In this document: one piece after another, positions 46,875 to 53,805 of the stretch
How the letters are laid out: every line of letters starts with the position of its first letter
Numbering within the stretch: the stretch's first letter is position 1
Source of the DNA: Planctomycetes bacterium GWF2_41_51
Lineage (GTDB): Bacteria; Planctomycetota; Phycisphaerae; Sedimentisphaerales; UBA12454
DNA length: 64,000 bases
Direction of reading: 5' to 3'
Assembly: GCA_001825665.1 (NCBI GenBank)
Contig: MHXZ01000070.1
Location: forward strand, 39,886-103,885
Program-made: the position numbers and the translations under genes
The notes under the pieces: generated by a model
Seen by the model: only the letters and a program-made list of their open reading frames with translations
What the model was told of the DNA's origin: nothing
Databases searched by the model: none

Positions 46875-47835
46875 TTTTATTCCTTTCTGCTTCGCAGTTT
46901 TCGCATAAGCCTTTTTCATTTATACAATTTTCACAAAACGCTTCTTCACATTCTTTGCAGACATGCATGCAATCCTTGCAAATAGGCTCTTTGCACCCAT
47001 AACATTCAGAGGAGCAACCAAGGCAGACCGTTGTATCACATACTCTGCAATATGTGCTGCATTGGCCGCAATATTCCCTATCACATCTTTCACAATAGTA
47101 ACTTTCATCATCTGATATGGTATAACCACAGTCATAGCACGACCGACCTTGCCAGTCATCGAGCGATACATATGGGCTATCAGGGTTATAGGTTTGCAAA
47201 ATACTTTTAATCAATGTAAAGAAATCACAAAATCTTCCCTGCTCTATTGCATTTCGTATAGCTACGTGCCCATCGCCTTCACAAAGCCTTTCATCGCTTA
47301 CGTGAGGATGTGTTACACTGTCATTTCCACCTGCGGGATTAGGCTCTAAAGCAATTATCCTGTATGGAATATCGGTATAAAGTTTTTCTAGCTGGCAGAT
47401 TGACAACTTTATCCCAAATGGGCCAAATGAAATATCATTAAGCACAATATCTCCTGTTGTCACAGAAATTGTTTTTTCTTTTAAGTCAAATTGTAATTCG
47501 CCAAATTCCTGCTCTGTCTGCACAAGCTCTGCATGTATATCAATGAAATTGGGCATCACTGTTTCATCTGTGTTAATCAATTCTTTAAATCTCTGGAGAT
47601 GGTGTGAGAAATCATTGAGATTTCTTTCTATCCTTGACCTGATGGATTCTGCACCAATGAGCCAGCTTTTTTCAACTGCTGTATCAAAAAGATGCTTATC
47701 CTTTGATGCTTCAAGGCATTTGTCATTAAAATCCTCCATCAACGTTTGAATTTGTTTAAGTCTCGACCTGTTAAGCTTTTTTAAGCTGTCCAAAAGCAGG
47801 TTGGAGAGCATTATTAATTTTTTTTGCTTTTTCAT
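46834..47835 (-). CDS. E2-like conjugating enzyme fused to a periodic cysteine array
   Basis: 333 residues from the ATG at 47835, with AAGGA eight bases upstream; the frame from 47853 begins with TTG. Residues 1-90 are helical (KKQKKLIMLSNLLLDSLKKL, LNDFSHHLQRFKELINTDET). Residues about 95-230 are an E2/RWD-type fold with PYRIIALEPNPAGGNDSVTH and the active-site signature H176-P177-H178...L-C185-E-G-D, which matches the E2 H-P-N...C of ubiquitin-conjugating enzymes, followed by an F-x-T-L-I-x-S-I-L-x-x-Y-N helix. C185 is the proposed thioester cysteine. Residues 233-314 hold 20 cysteines in a repeated CxxC-x4-CxxC-x3 pattern with a 15-residue period, a treble-clef or RING-like array. Partners are the adjacent ubiquitin-like protein, JAB and E1. 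The array could recruit substrates as an internal E3. Confidence 0.85.
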   Translation of the reverse strand: MKKQKKLIMLSNLLLDSLKKLNRSRLKQIQTLMEDFNDKCLEASKDKHLFDTAVEKSWLIGAESIRSRIERNLNDFSHHLQRFKELINTDETVMPNFIDIHAELVQTEQEFGELQFDLKEKTISVTTGDIVLNDISFGPFGIKLSICQLEKLYTDIPYRIIALEPNPAGGNDSVTHPHVSDERLCEGDGHVAIRNAIEQGRFCDFFTLIKSILQTYNPDSPYVSLDDWQGRSCYDCGYTISDDESYYCERCDREYCGQCSTYCRVCDTTVCLGCSSECYGCKEPICKDCMHVCKECEEAFCENCINEKGLCENCEAERNKNEDECSEKTDAQV

Positions 47836-47856
47836 AATTTTATCCTTGCGCAAAAA

Positions 47857-47893
47857 AAGGCCTCTGCCTATAATAAGAATAAGCAGAGGCCTT
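47857..47893 (-). terminator. hairpin plus T7 between Ubl and E2 genes
   Basis: On the minus strand: AAGGCCTCTGC, 15-base loop, GCAGAGGCCTT, then TTTTTT. An 11-bp stem with U-tract, sitting between the ubiquitin-like gene and the E2 gene. It would give more ubiquitin-like protein than enzymes from one transcript. Confidence 0.75.
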
Positions 47894-47921
47894 GGTTAAT
47901 GTTAATAGGTTGCGTTGCCTG

Positions 47922-48155
47922 TTATGCGAGAACAGGTGACGCGCCCTCGATTTTTGTGGGAGTAATCGTAACTCGATCACCGTCCTGCAGAACATAATCT
48001 TTAGGAACAGGCTGGCGGTTGACACGAATCAAGTAATCTGAAGGCTCTCTGCCTTCCATCTTGATTGTGAAAAACTGCTCAACAGTTGTTCCTTCGGTAA
48101 TAGATACATAATCAGCAAAACCGCTTCCATCATTATTTACATAGAGAATTCTCAT
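47922..48155 (-). CDS. ubiquitin-like modifier (MoaD/ThiS-type beta-grasp)
   Basis: 77 residues from the ATG at 48155 (AAAGGA nine bases upstream). The fold is beta-grasp: MRILYVNNDGSGFADYVSIT (beta1-beta2), EGTTVEQFFTIKMEGREPSD (helix), YLIRVNRQPVPKDYVLQDGD (beta3), RVTITPTKIEGASPVLA. The VNRQPVPKDYVLQDGDRVTI stretch is typical of MoaD/ThiS/ubiquitin-like carriers. It ends not in GG but in EGA followed by SPVLA, so the tail must be cut by the JAB protein before the E1 can act; G71 or A72 would then be the new C-terminus. It is the first gene of the four-gene module. A sulphur-carrier role is the alternative, but an E2 and JAB beside it argue for protein conjugation. Confidence 0.85.
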   Translation of the reverse strand: MRILYVNNDGSGFADYVSITEGTTVEQFFTIKMEGREPSDYLIRVNRQPVPKDYVLQDGDRVTITPTKIEGASPVLA

Positions 48156-48212
48156 TTTAATTTTCCTTTCGATAAATACATTAATAGTTTTTTTATTAAA
48201 CAATTTTACAAT

Positions 48213-48246
48213 CCACCAAAAACACTTGGCGGACTACGCGCGTAGA
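48213..48246 (-). other. weak hairpin and CTACGCGCGTAG palindrome
   Basis: CCACCAA with TTGGCGG (one wobble pair) forms a 7-bp stem before the ubiquitin-like gene; the 12-base perfect palindrome CTACGCGCGTAG (48235-48246) lies next to it and could be a regulator-binding site. Role unknown. Confidence 0.35.
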
Positions 48247-48298
48247 ATCTCTGCATAATTTTTCCTTTCAATTAAAAATAAAGATTTGTACTTTTTTA

Positions 48299-48622
48299 TT
48301 ACTGCCTTACTTTTGTGTATGCTATTAATTCATCCGGCATATCTGTGATGTGGTTTAATGCAATCTGCATTCTTATCCAATCATCAAGAATAATTCTCTG
48401 AACGCTCTTGATTCTCAGTCTGATACATCCGCAGATAAATTCAAACTCATCAGGATTGCTGGTATTGTGCTTTTTCGGCTGTTCGCCATCATCGTACCAT
48501 TGCCTGAAATAATCTCTGGCTATCTTTCGGGCTTGCCTGATGTTTTTTGCGGCAAGCAATTTACTCTTAAAGTATTCCTGCTCGCCATTATATTCAGTTG
48601 CCTGTACTTCATATAGTTTCAT
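48299..48622 (-). CDS. 107-residue hypothetical protein
   Basis: Starts MKLYEVQATEYNGEQEYFKS; KLLAAKNIRQARKIARDYFR is helical, and FEFICGCIRLRIKSVQRIIL is beta-rich, with an acidic C-terminus. It has the leader GAGGTGATAAACT before its ATG, identical over 20 bases (with TTTT in front) to that of the ArdC-like gene at 50103. Unknown function; a small RNA- or DNA-associated protein of the element. Confidence 0.65.
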   Translation of the reverse strand: MKLYEVQATEYNGEQEYFKSKLLAAKNIRQARKIARDYFRQWYDDGEQPKKHNTSNPDEFEFICGCIRLRIKSVQRIILDDWIRMQIALNHITDMPDELIAYTKVRQ

Positions 48623-48633
48623 AGTTTATCACC

Positions 48634-48927
48634 TCAAAACTTCTTCTTAATTAATGCTTCCTGAAGAGCAAGCAATACAGCATCTATATCTCTTTTTGCC
48701 TGCTCCAGTACCAAAATTGCGCCCGTTATTTTACTTTCACCGCCATCAACAATCTCTGCTACAATAAACTTAAACAGGCCGTCTCCAATATCTTCATTAG
48801 TTACCTTTGAAAGCAAAGCCTGAATATTGCGGCAGTCTTTATCGGTGTCGATAGGAAGTAAATCTGAGTGCGGATAAGCATCGTAAATTATCCTGCCAAT
48901 ATTAATTTCCTTTTTTGTATTAGACAT
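48634..48927 (-). CDS. 97-residue hypothetical protein
   Basis: The ATG at 48927 has AAAGGT upstream; the frame to 48942 has less support. SNTKKEINIGRIIYDAYPHS, NIQALLSKVTNEDIGDGLFK and the C-terminal AKRDIDAVLLALQEALIKKK suggest a small alpha/beta protein. The stop overlaps the ribosome binding site of the next gene. No family recognised. Confidence 0.65.
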   Translation of the reverse strand: MSNTKKEINIGRIIYDAYPHSDLLPIDTDKDCRNIQALLSKVTNEDIGDGLFKFIVAEIVDGGESKITGAILVLEQAKRDIDAVLLALQEALIKKKF

Positions 48928-48951
48928 AATTTTACCTTTCATTTTTTTATA

Positions 48952-49263
48952 CTAATCGTTACCAATCCGGCAAGTTTCCCTGGCATTTTCCAAATCAATA
49001 ATTTGCGGCTCTTCATTATTGATATCGTTAAATACAATAAGCCTTAACCTGCCCTGCCATATCTCAATGCCAATAGGAAAGCCTTCGCCCTCATCAGCAC
49101 ATTTTTCACCATAACCTTCGGCTCCAATCCATATCTGCCCACCTTGTGATAAAATCTTTACCTTTACCTCAGCAGACAGCGCTGATTCAGAACATTGTTC
49201 CCTGATGGAAACAATTATTGGTATGCTGATGTTTTTATGTAATGTTTTCTTTATCTTGTTCAT
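48952..49263 (-). CDS. 103-residue hypothetical protein, beta-rich
   Basis: Starts MNKIKKTLHKNISIPIIVSI and contains AEVKVKILSQGGQIWIGAEG then YGEKCADEGEGFPIGIEIWQ, repeating beta strands with glycine-rich turns. AAAGGTGAAATC precedes the ATG. Small beta-barrel proteins of this kind recur in such elements. Function unknown. Confidence 0.65.
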   Translation of the reverse strand: MNKIKKTLHKNISIPIIVSIREQCSESALSAEVKVKILSQGGQIWIGAEGYGEKCADEGEGFPIGIEIWQGRLRLIVFNDINNEEPQIIDLENARETCRIGND

Positions 49264-49299
49264 GATTTCACCTTTCCAAAATGTATCTCGTTTAAGTTC

Positions 49300-50103
49300 T
49301 TAAGCCACTTCTTCTTTAACCAGTAAATGAGTATTCAATATCTTATCCAGAACCTGACCAACAGTGTTTATTACCACAAGACATGCACGGTCAATGCTCT
49401 TTTTGGATTTCTCGGAATACGCTTTGACATATTCATAAGAAAATCCAATATTTACTTCTGAACAGTACATGCTTGCCAAAGTTGCCGCGGTCAGTTCTGC
49501 AATAATCTCCTGGTCAGGCATCTGACCGCCTTTTAGGCTTCCTGCTATTTTGTGATGGGCAGCATGTGCAAGCTCGTGAAAAAATACCTGCGCCTCATGT
49601 GTTGCCAAAACAATTCTTTTGGAATCGCCATGATAATAGCCGTAATAATTGCTGGCAAATGCCTGATAGCTTACAGAAAGGCCGAATTGTTCTGCTACAT
49701 CAGCCAACGGCGGTGGTGATACTGGATCATAGGGAAGTGGCTTGCCATCTGTATCTTCTGCCCTGAATACCGGGATAGCATAAAAGCCAGTCACTATAGT
49801 CTTTTCGATTTCCTGGTCATTTCCATCAGTCTCTTTGACAATTCTTGATCTGGGACCAAGGATATAAAGAGCCTTTGCGCCTTTTTTGATATTTCGTCCT
49901 GCCTGCTCCCATTGACGAAAGCCCCTTGCGTCAGATGTGTCTGACAGGAACTGTAAAATCCTATTGCTTATGCTCCACTTGCCAGAAGGAATTCCTTTTT
50001 GTGGAGGTATCGTTGCGACAGCTAGTGCTTTCGGGATATTGCCGGACTTGAACAAATCAACGATTTTCTGGAGACATGCCTTTGCTTTATTTGTATCATT
50101 CAT
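49300..50103 (-). CDS. ArdC-like antirestriction/zincin protein
   Basis: 267 residues. The N-terminal domain (about 1-120) has GNIPKALAVATIPPQKGIPS, SNRILQFLSDTSDARGFRQW, KKGAKALYILGPRSRIVKET, as in ArdC-N, which binds single-stranded DNA. The C-terminal domain has the zinc-metallopeptidase motif FFHELAHAAH (H176-E177-x-x-H180), with E203 in AELTAATLASMYCSEVNIGF as a possible third ligand. The fold matches plasmid and ICE antirestriction proteins that protect incoming DNA from host restriction. It sits in the same operon as the ubiquitin-like module, six genes above the E2 gene. GAGGTGATAAACT is its leader, directly preceded by a hairpin with a T-run. Confidence 0.85.
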   Translation of the reverse strand: MNDTNKAKACLQKIVDLFKSGNIPKALAVATIPPQKGIPSGKWSISNRILQFLSDTSDARGFRQWEQAGRNIKKGAKALYILGPRSRIVKETDGNDQEIEKTIVTGFYAIPVFRAEDTDGKPLPYDPVSPPPLADVAEQFGLSVSYQAFASNYYGYYHGDSKRIVLATHEAQVFFHELAHAAHHKIAGSLKGGQMPDQEIIAELTAATLASMYCSEVNIGFSYEYVKAYSEKSKKSIDRACLVVINTVGQVLDKILNTHLLVKEEVA

Positions 50104-50124
50104 AGTTTATCACCTCAAAAAAAC

Positions 50125-50158
50125 AGACATCTGTTTGCACATATACAAACAGATGTCT
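50125..50158 (-). terminator. perfect 13-bp hairpin with T-run before ardC-like gene
   Basis: AGACATCTGTTTG, eight-base loop, CAAACAGATGTCT, then G and TTTTTTT before the ribosome binding site GAGGTGA of the ArdC-like gene. Confidence 0.75.
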
Positions 50159-50174
50159 CAGTTAGTAACATTTT

Positions 50175-50396
50175 TTAATCAAGTCCAATATCTGCAATAT
50201 ATTGAAGCAGTTTTGCCAAGTCGTATTCTTCAAAAAACACTTCCGTCTCAGGATTTTGAATTGTGCCATCAAACCAGTTTTTAAGCGGCAATGTTGGAAG
50301 TGATACCTTTATGTCTTTAGCTTCAATAGACATCCTTCGCAATTTCTTGCAGATTGAACTCTGACGTTTTACTTTCTCAAATATTTCATCACACAT
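50175..50396 (-). CDS. 73-residue hypothetical protein
   Basis: Starts MCDEIFEKVKRQSSICKKLR and ends EVFFEEYDLAKLLQYIADIG plus LD. Helical ends with a polar middle. It is separated from the ArdC-like gene by the hairpin. No family seen. Confidence 0.6.
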   Translation of the reverse strand: MCDEIFEKVKRQSSICKKLRRMSIEAKDIKVSLPTLPLKNWFDGTIQNPETEVFFEEYDLAKLLQYIADIGLD

Positions 50397-50405
50397 ATTC
50401 GCCTT

Positions 50406-50591
50406 TCATAGAATCATTTTGAATTGCTGATATTTGTGTTCAGGTGGACTTATTGAATTGCCATTTTCATCTTCATAATCTTCCTGGCTGCCGGCAATAA
50501 ATGCCTGTCCCGTACATACAAATTCACCGGCTTTGTTCTTTTCAAAGGCTTGAACCACAAAACCAGTTGTTATTTTTGTAAACTTTTTCAT
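50406..50591 (-). CDS. 61-residue hypothetical protein
   Basis: Starts MKKFTKITTGFVVQAFEKNK. The sequence is a simple beta-strand pattern (FVCTGQAFIAGSQEDYED; PEHKYQQFKMIL). Its ATG overlaps the stop of the next gene upstream by four bases (ATGA type). Function unknown. Confidence 0.6.
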   Translation of the reverse strand: MKKFTKITTGFVVQAFEKNKAGEFVCTGQAFIAGSQEDYEDENGNSISPPEHKYQQFKMIL

Positions 50592-50824
50592 AATGTTTTT
50601 CCTTTCTTTTTACGCCTGCTTAGGTCAATCTTTACTCGATTGCCCTTGTTATCTATTACTTCCAGAACAGGTGGTATCGAGTCTGAACTGCTCATCATGT
50701 CATAAGCAATCCTTGCGGCTTTAACTACATTGCCTGCCCCGACATCAATTACATAAACCACTCGAAACAAGGGTTTTTTGCCTTTTTCTTTTGGCGGAGG
50801 TTGTATCTGGTAGTTCTTGCTCAT
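50588..50824 (-). CDS. 78-residue hypothetical basic protein
   Basis: Starts MSKNYQIQPPPKEKGKKPLF and ends NKGNRVKIDLSRRKKKGKTL. A beta-strand pair VVYVIDVGAGNVVKAARIAY sits between basic ends, suggesting nucleic-acid binding. It overlaps the 297-residue gene's stop by four bases. Confidence 0.6.
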   Translation of the reverse strand: MSKNYQIQPPPKEKGKKPLFRVVYVIDVGAGNVVKAARIAYDMMSSSDSIPPVLEVIDNKGNRVKIDLSRRKKKGKTL

Positions 50825-51714
50825 TGCTGCGACTCCTTGAACATTTCAGGTGCGATTTCCTCAAGTGTCTTGGGGTTAAAGTGCAGATCACGCTCAATAG
50901 GCAGCCCCAATGGCCCTCTGACTTCCTCAAGTTCGCTTAAAAGGAAGTACCCGAATTCACGTTCATGGCCGAAAACTAAACCGAAGAATTTGTAGTCGAC
51001 CTCTTTTTGTGATTCATCAAGCACAGGCTCACCTTCCGTACATAGCCAGGTCCAGTTTGAGCTTGGGGTAAAGAATTTTACATAAACGATTGCCTTCCCT
51101 CTTTTACCATCCTGCGAATACAATGGCGGTAATTGCTCACGAATCTCTTTTGGCAATAGTTTCATTCCCCTTCTTTTATTATTTTCATTGACCTTCTTTG
51201 CACGTTCAACCGAACTTGTATCTGCTGTTGAGACTGCATGTGATTCAGGAATGTTGCAGGCTGCCGCAATTCCTGTAAGGAAATTTGCCATGTTTTCTGC
51301 CTGCTGTTTTCTGTCCAGCGGAAAAGATTCCTGCGCGGGTATGGGCTGAGTTAAAATCTCAACCTGCTCCCTATCAAGCTCTATAACAACCCTGCCGTTT
51401 TCTTCGCCGTACCATTCAAAATACCCATAATTGACATAATCAACCGGCTCTCTGCCTGCCGTCATGTCGCCAACATTGCCTGTCTGCAATAAAGAAAAAC
51501 CTTGCATATATTTTTCAGATTCTTCTGCATTGGCCGCTTCACCATCTCCGTAAAGCCTTAATTTTGCTCCGCGGATGTCCCTATGGAAATCACCTTTTAA
51601 ATCAAAGCTTACCTTTTCTTTTATTCCGGCAAATCTCATCCAGCCGGTCACTTTGCCCTGGACGGTATTATCCAGAACACCCTCAATAAACTGTACATTT
51701 GGTCTCCAAGCCAT
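50821..51714 (-). CDS. 297-residue hypothetical protein
   Basis: Starts MAWRPNVQFIEGVLDNTVQG. Beta-rich N-terminal half (VTGWMRFAGIKEKVSFDLKG, GAKLRLYGDGEAANAEESEK), then VNYGYFEWYGEENGRVVIEL and a C-terminal part ending LEEIAPEMFKESQQ. An N-terminal OB-like fold followed by an extension is possible. GGTGAAATT gives a site. It lies between the GHKL ATPase and the ArdC-like group; this gene recurs next to such modules in my recollection of planctomycete elements but has no assigned role. Confidence 0.6.
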   Translation of the reverse strand: MAWRPNVQFIEGVLDNTVQGKVTGWMRFAGIKEKVSFDLKGDFHRDIRGAKLRLYGDGEAANAEESEKYMQGFSLLQTGNVGDMTAGREPVDYVNYGYFEWYGEENGRVVIELDREQVEILTQPIPAQESFPLDRKQQAENMANFLTGIAAACNIPESHAVSTADTSSVERAKKVNENNKRRGMKLLPKEIREQLPPLYSQDGKRGKAIVYVKFFTPSSNWTWLCTEGEPVLDESQKEVDYKFFGLVFGHEREFGYFLLSELEEVRGPLGLPIERDLHFNPKTLEEIAPEMFKESQQ

Positions 51715-51755
51715 AATTTCACCTTTTCTTTCTTTAATAAGATGTGTTTAGAAAA

Positions 51756-51789
51756 AAAGCACATCTCTCAACAACAAGAGATGTGCTTT
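51756..51789 (-). terminator. perfect 13-bp hairpin after the GHKL ATPase gene
   Basis: AAAGCACATCTCT, eight-base loop, AGAGATGTGCTTT, with a TTTTTTTC run on the minus strand. It lies between the ATPase gene and the 297-residue gene. Confidence 0.75.
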
Positions 51790-51813
51790 GACAATTGTTT
51801 AGAATTGATTCTA

Positions 51814-53439
51814 CTAAGCAGATTCAGCAGGCGGATTTACTCTCTGCCTTCTGCCATCCTTGAAAACTATTTCAAGGCTTTCATCAGAAAATATGGTTAT
51901 CTTCTGCCATTTTTCATAAAGCGGATAAAGCTCTTTTACAAGCTGCTGCCTTACTGTTTCATACGGGCCTATCAGCTCGTTCCAGAACTCATCCATTTCT
52001 TTTTCGAAATAACTAAGCTGGGTATCGAAACAGTCGCCTTCATCGCTATAACCGCCCAAATGGAACCATATGCTCTCAGAAGATAGATTTTTTCTTGCTT
52101 CTTTTGTTACGCATACAGTTTCATCAGACCATTGACGTCCATCTTTTTGAGCCTCTGTTATGACTGCCATAACAACATCAGAGCTATGTATCTTGCCATC
52201 CGATGTGTGAACTGTTATTGCCAGTTTATCAAAACAGGCAATTTCGCCGCAGCATATGGAATGGCGGAGTTTTTCAATCCCTTTTGTAACTTCAACCTTC
52301 GCTACTTTTGGTAGTTTTGACCAGCTGTATCCCATGTACCCATTATCGATAGTAATGGGAACAAAGGGTTTTTCCTTAAACTGGCCTAAAGCCGCCAATA
52401 AATGCGCATTTGTTTCAGCCAGATCGTCTTTGCATTCTTCCTTGAAGCACAAGTAGCCATCTTCGAGTTTGAAATTCTTCGGTACAGTTATATCCACAGG
52501 TTCATTATACTCACCCCAGATAAGACCAACCTTGTACTGCGGCTGAGCCTCTGGCAATTCAATGCCAAGCTCCTTTGCACGCAGATACTCTTCATAGTAC
52601 AGTGTGTGAGACTTTTGTTTCTGGAAGTATTTATAATACTCCAGTTCAATGGCTTCTTTGAGTTTTTCAAATGCCACGTTTTCTACTAATTGTGTTCTTG
52701 CAGGAAGCATTAGCCTGATATCAGTCTGGTCTGCTATATCAACAAGAATAGTCAAGCTGTGCCTGCTATTTGTTGGCCAGTGATCTATATGAACCACCTG
52801 GCCATGGAAATTTACCAGTACCTTGCCGTGATACCATCCGGAAGTCCAGTGACTGTGATATTTGGATATCTCCGTTGTCACTTCAATTTTGCAGCCTGGG
52901 TTTTCATAATTCATAGCCTGGCTGTTGCAAAACGGCATCGAGTGGCAGTACTTGCCATCAACTATTACCCTGATACCTGCAAATACAGCATGTTTTTCAA
53001 CACTATCCATATCCCAGGGTTTTTCATCCCTGAATTTCAGGATTGTTCCATTTACCATTTCAGTGTTCTCTGTCACTTCAACAGGTTTCCCGATCCAGCC
53101 ATCTTTATCGATAACCACTTGCTTATTTGCGGAAATGATAGTTACTTTTCTTGGCGCCAGACTAAATAGTCCTACACCTGCAGGATCTTCACCTGCTTCC
53201 AGTTTCTCATCCCAGCCGCTGCCTCCTAAATCAAGAAGCTTTTGGAAATCCTCAATGCCGCAACCATTATCCTGAACTGTTACAACACCATCTTTATTTG
53301 AGATTCGTACTTCAGTTGCTCCGGCCCTTCTTGCATTTTGCAGAATCTCAATGATCCTGCCATCTAGTGTACCAGTAAAAAGTCTACTGGCCTTTGTCAG
53401 CAGTTTTTCGCTGACCTTTGCGCAAATTGTCTGTTGCAT
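51814..53439 (-). CDS. GHKL-fold ATPase (MutL/Hsp90-like)
   Basis: 541 residues. The N-terminal GHKL ATP-binding domain shows all motifs: E31 and N35 in IIEILQNARRAGATEV, D57-N-G-C-G in TVQDNGCGIED, GGSGWDEKLEAGEDPAGVGL (G2 loop), and a later TRTQLVENVAFEKL segment. The C-terminal half has a WHL-like middle (MPFCNSQAMNYENPGCKIEV) and the tail FKDGRRQRVNPPAESA. MutL/Hsp90-like ATPases in mobile elements act in DNA repair-like or defence processes; this one lacks an obvious endonuclease domain. It is the first gene of the long minus-strand operon and is preceded by a hairpin at 53465. Confidence 0.8.
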   Translation of the reverse strand: MQQTICAKVSEKLLTKASRLFTGTLDGRIIEILQNARRAGATEVRISNKDGVVTVQDNGCGIEDFQKLLDLGGSGWDEKLEAGEDPAGVGLFSLAPRKVTIISANKQVVIDKDGWIGKPVEVTENTEMVNGTILKFRDEKPWDMDSVEKHAVFAGIRVIVDGKYCHSMPFCNSQAMNYENPGCKIEVTTEISKYHSHWTSGWYHGKVLVNFHGQVVHIDHWPTNSRHSLTILVDIADQTDIRLMLPARTQLVENVAFEKLKEAIELEYYKYFQKQKSHTLYYEEYLRAKELGIELPEAQPQYKVGLIWGEYNEPVDITVPKNFKLEDGYLCFKEECKDDLAETNAHLLAALGQFKEKPFVPITIDNGYMGYSWSKLPKVAKVEVTKGIEKLRHSICCGEIACFDKLAITVHTSDGKIHSSDVVMAVITEAQKDGRQWSDETVCVTKEARKNLSSESIWFHLGGYSDEGDCFDTQLSYFEKEMDEFWNELIGPYETVRQQLVKELYPLYEKWQKITIFSDESLEIVFKDGRRQRVNPPAESA

Positions 53440-53805
53440 AATTTACCTCCATTTCGTTTAGTGTGGCTGCACACTTCAACTTTTTGAGTGTGCAGCCTGG
53501 TTAAAATTGATTCGTTACAGATTTTTTAGAAAAGTCTTTCTCGTCGAGAACTGATGTGCCAAATAAGTTTAGAGAACCATCTAATTCAAATGCCGCAATT
53601 AAGCGGTTATTTCCAAATTACCCGTCGATAAAAGGTCCCGTTTCACGATGACTTGAGCTTAAACTCAAATACTTTCATGTTCATAGACCTTTGCAGCGTT
53701 TCTCTATCCATAAGGATAAGTCTTCGCTGTCTGTGGTAAATTTAGTTATGATTATTGGATGGTAGTGATTAATGCGTATTTAATACTTTCGATTTAGCAG
53801 CAAAC
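53440..53805. other. intergenic region between recombinase and ATPase
   Basis: 366 bases. Contains the 53465-53497 hairpin and a TTGAGCTTAAACTCAA short palindrome near 53663. It must hold the operon promoter on the minus strand; I cannot mark an attachment site, and it is as likely a regulatory region as an att site. Confidence 0.4.
53465..53497 (-). other. 11-bp hairpin upstream of the GHKL gene
   Basis: GGCTGCACACT with AGTGTGCAGCC; loop of about 11 bases. No T-run on the minus strand, so more likely a leader structure than a terminator. Confidence 0.6.

Noticed and set aside
44281..48155. Classification as a PRTRC-type plasmid system
   Set aside because: PRTRC also pairs ThiF, JAB and a ubiquitin-like protein, but its other marker proteins (ParB-related, proteins B, E and F) are not evident here and the E2-cysteine-array fusion does not fit.
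47922..48203. 93-residue version of the ubiquitin-like protein
   Set aside because: The extra 16 residues are basic and unlike any beta-grasp start; AAAGGA lies at proper distance only from the ATG at 48155.
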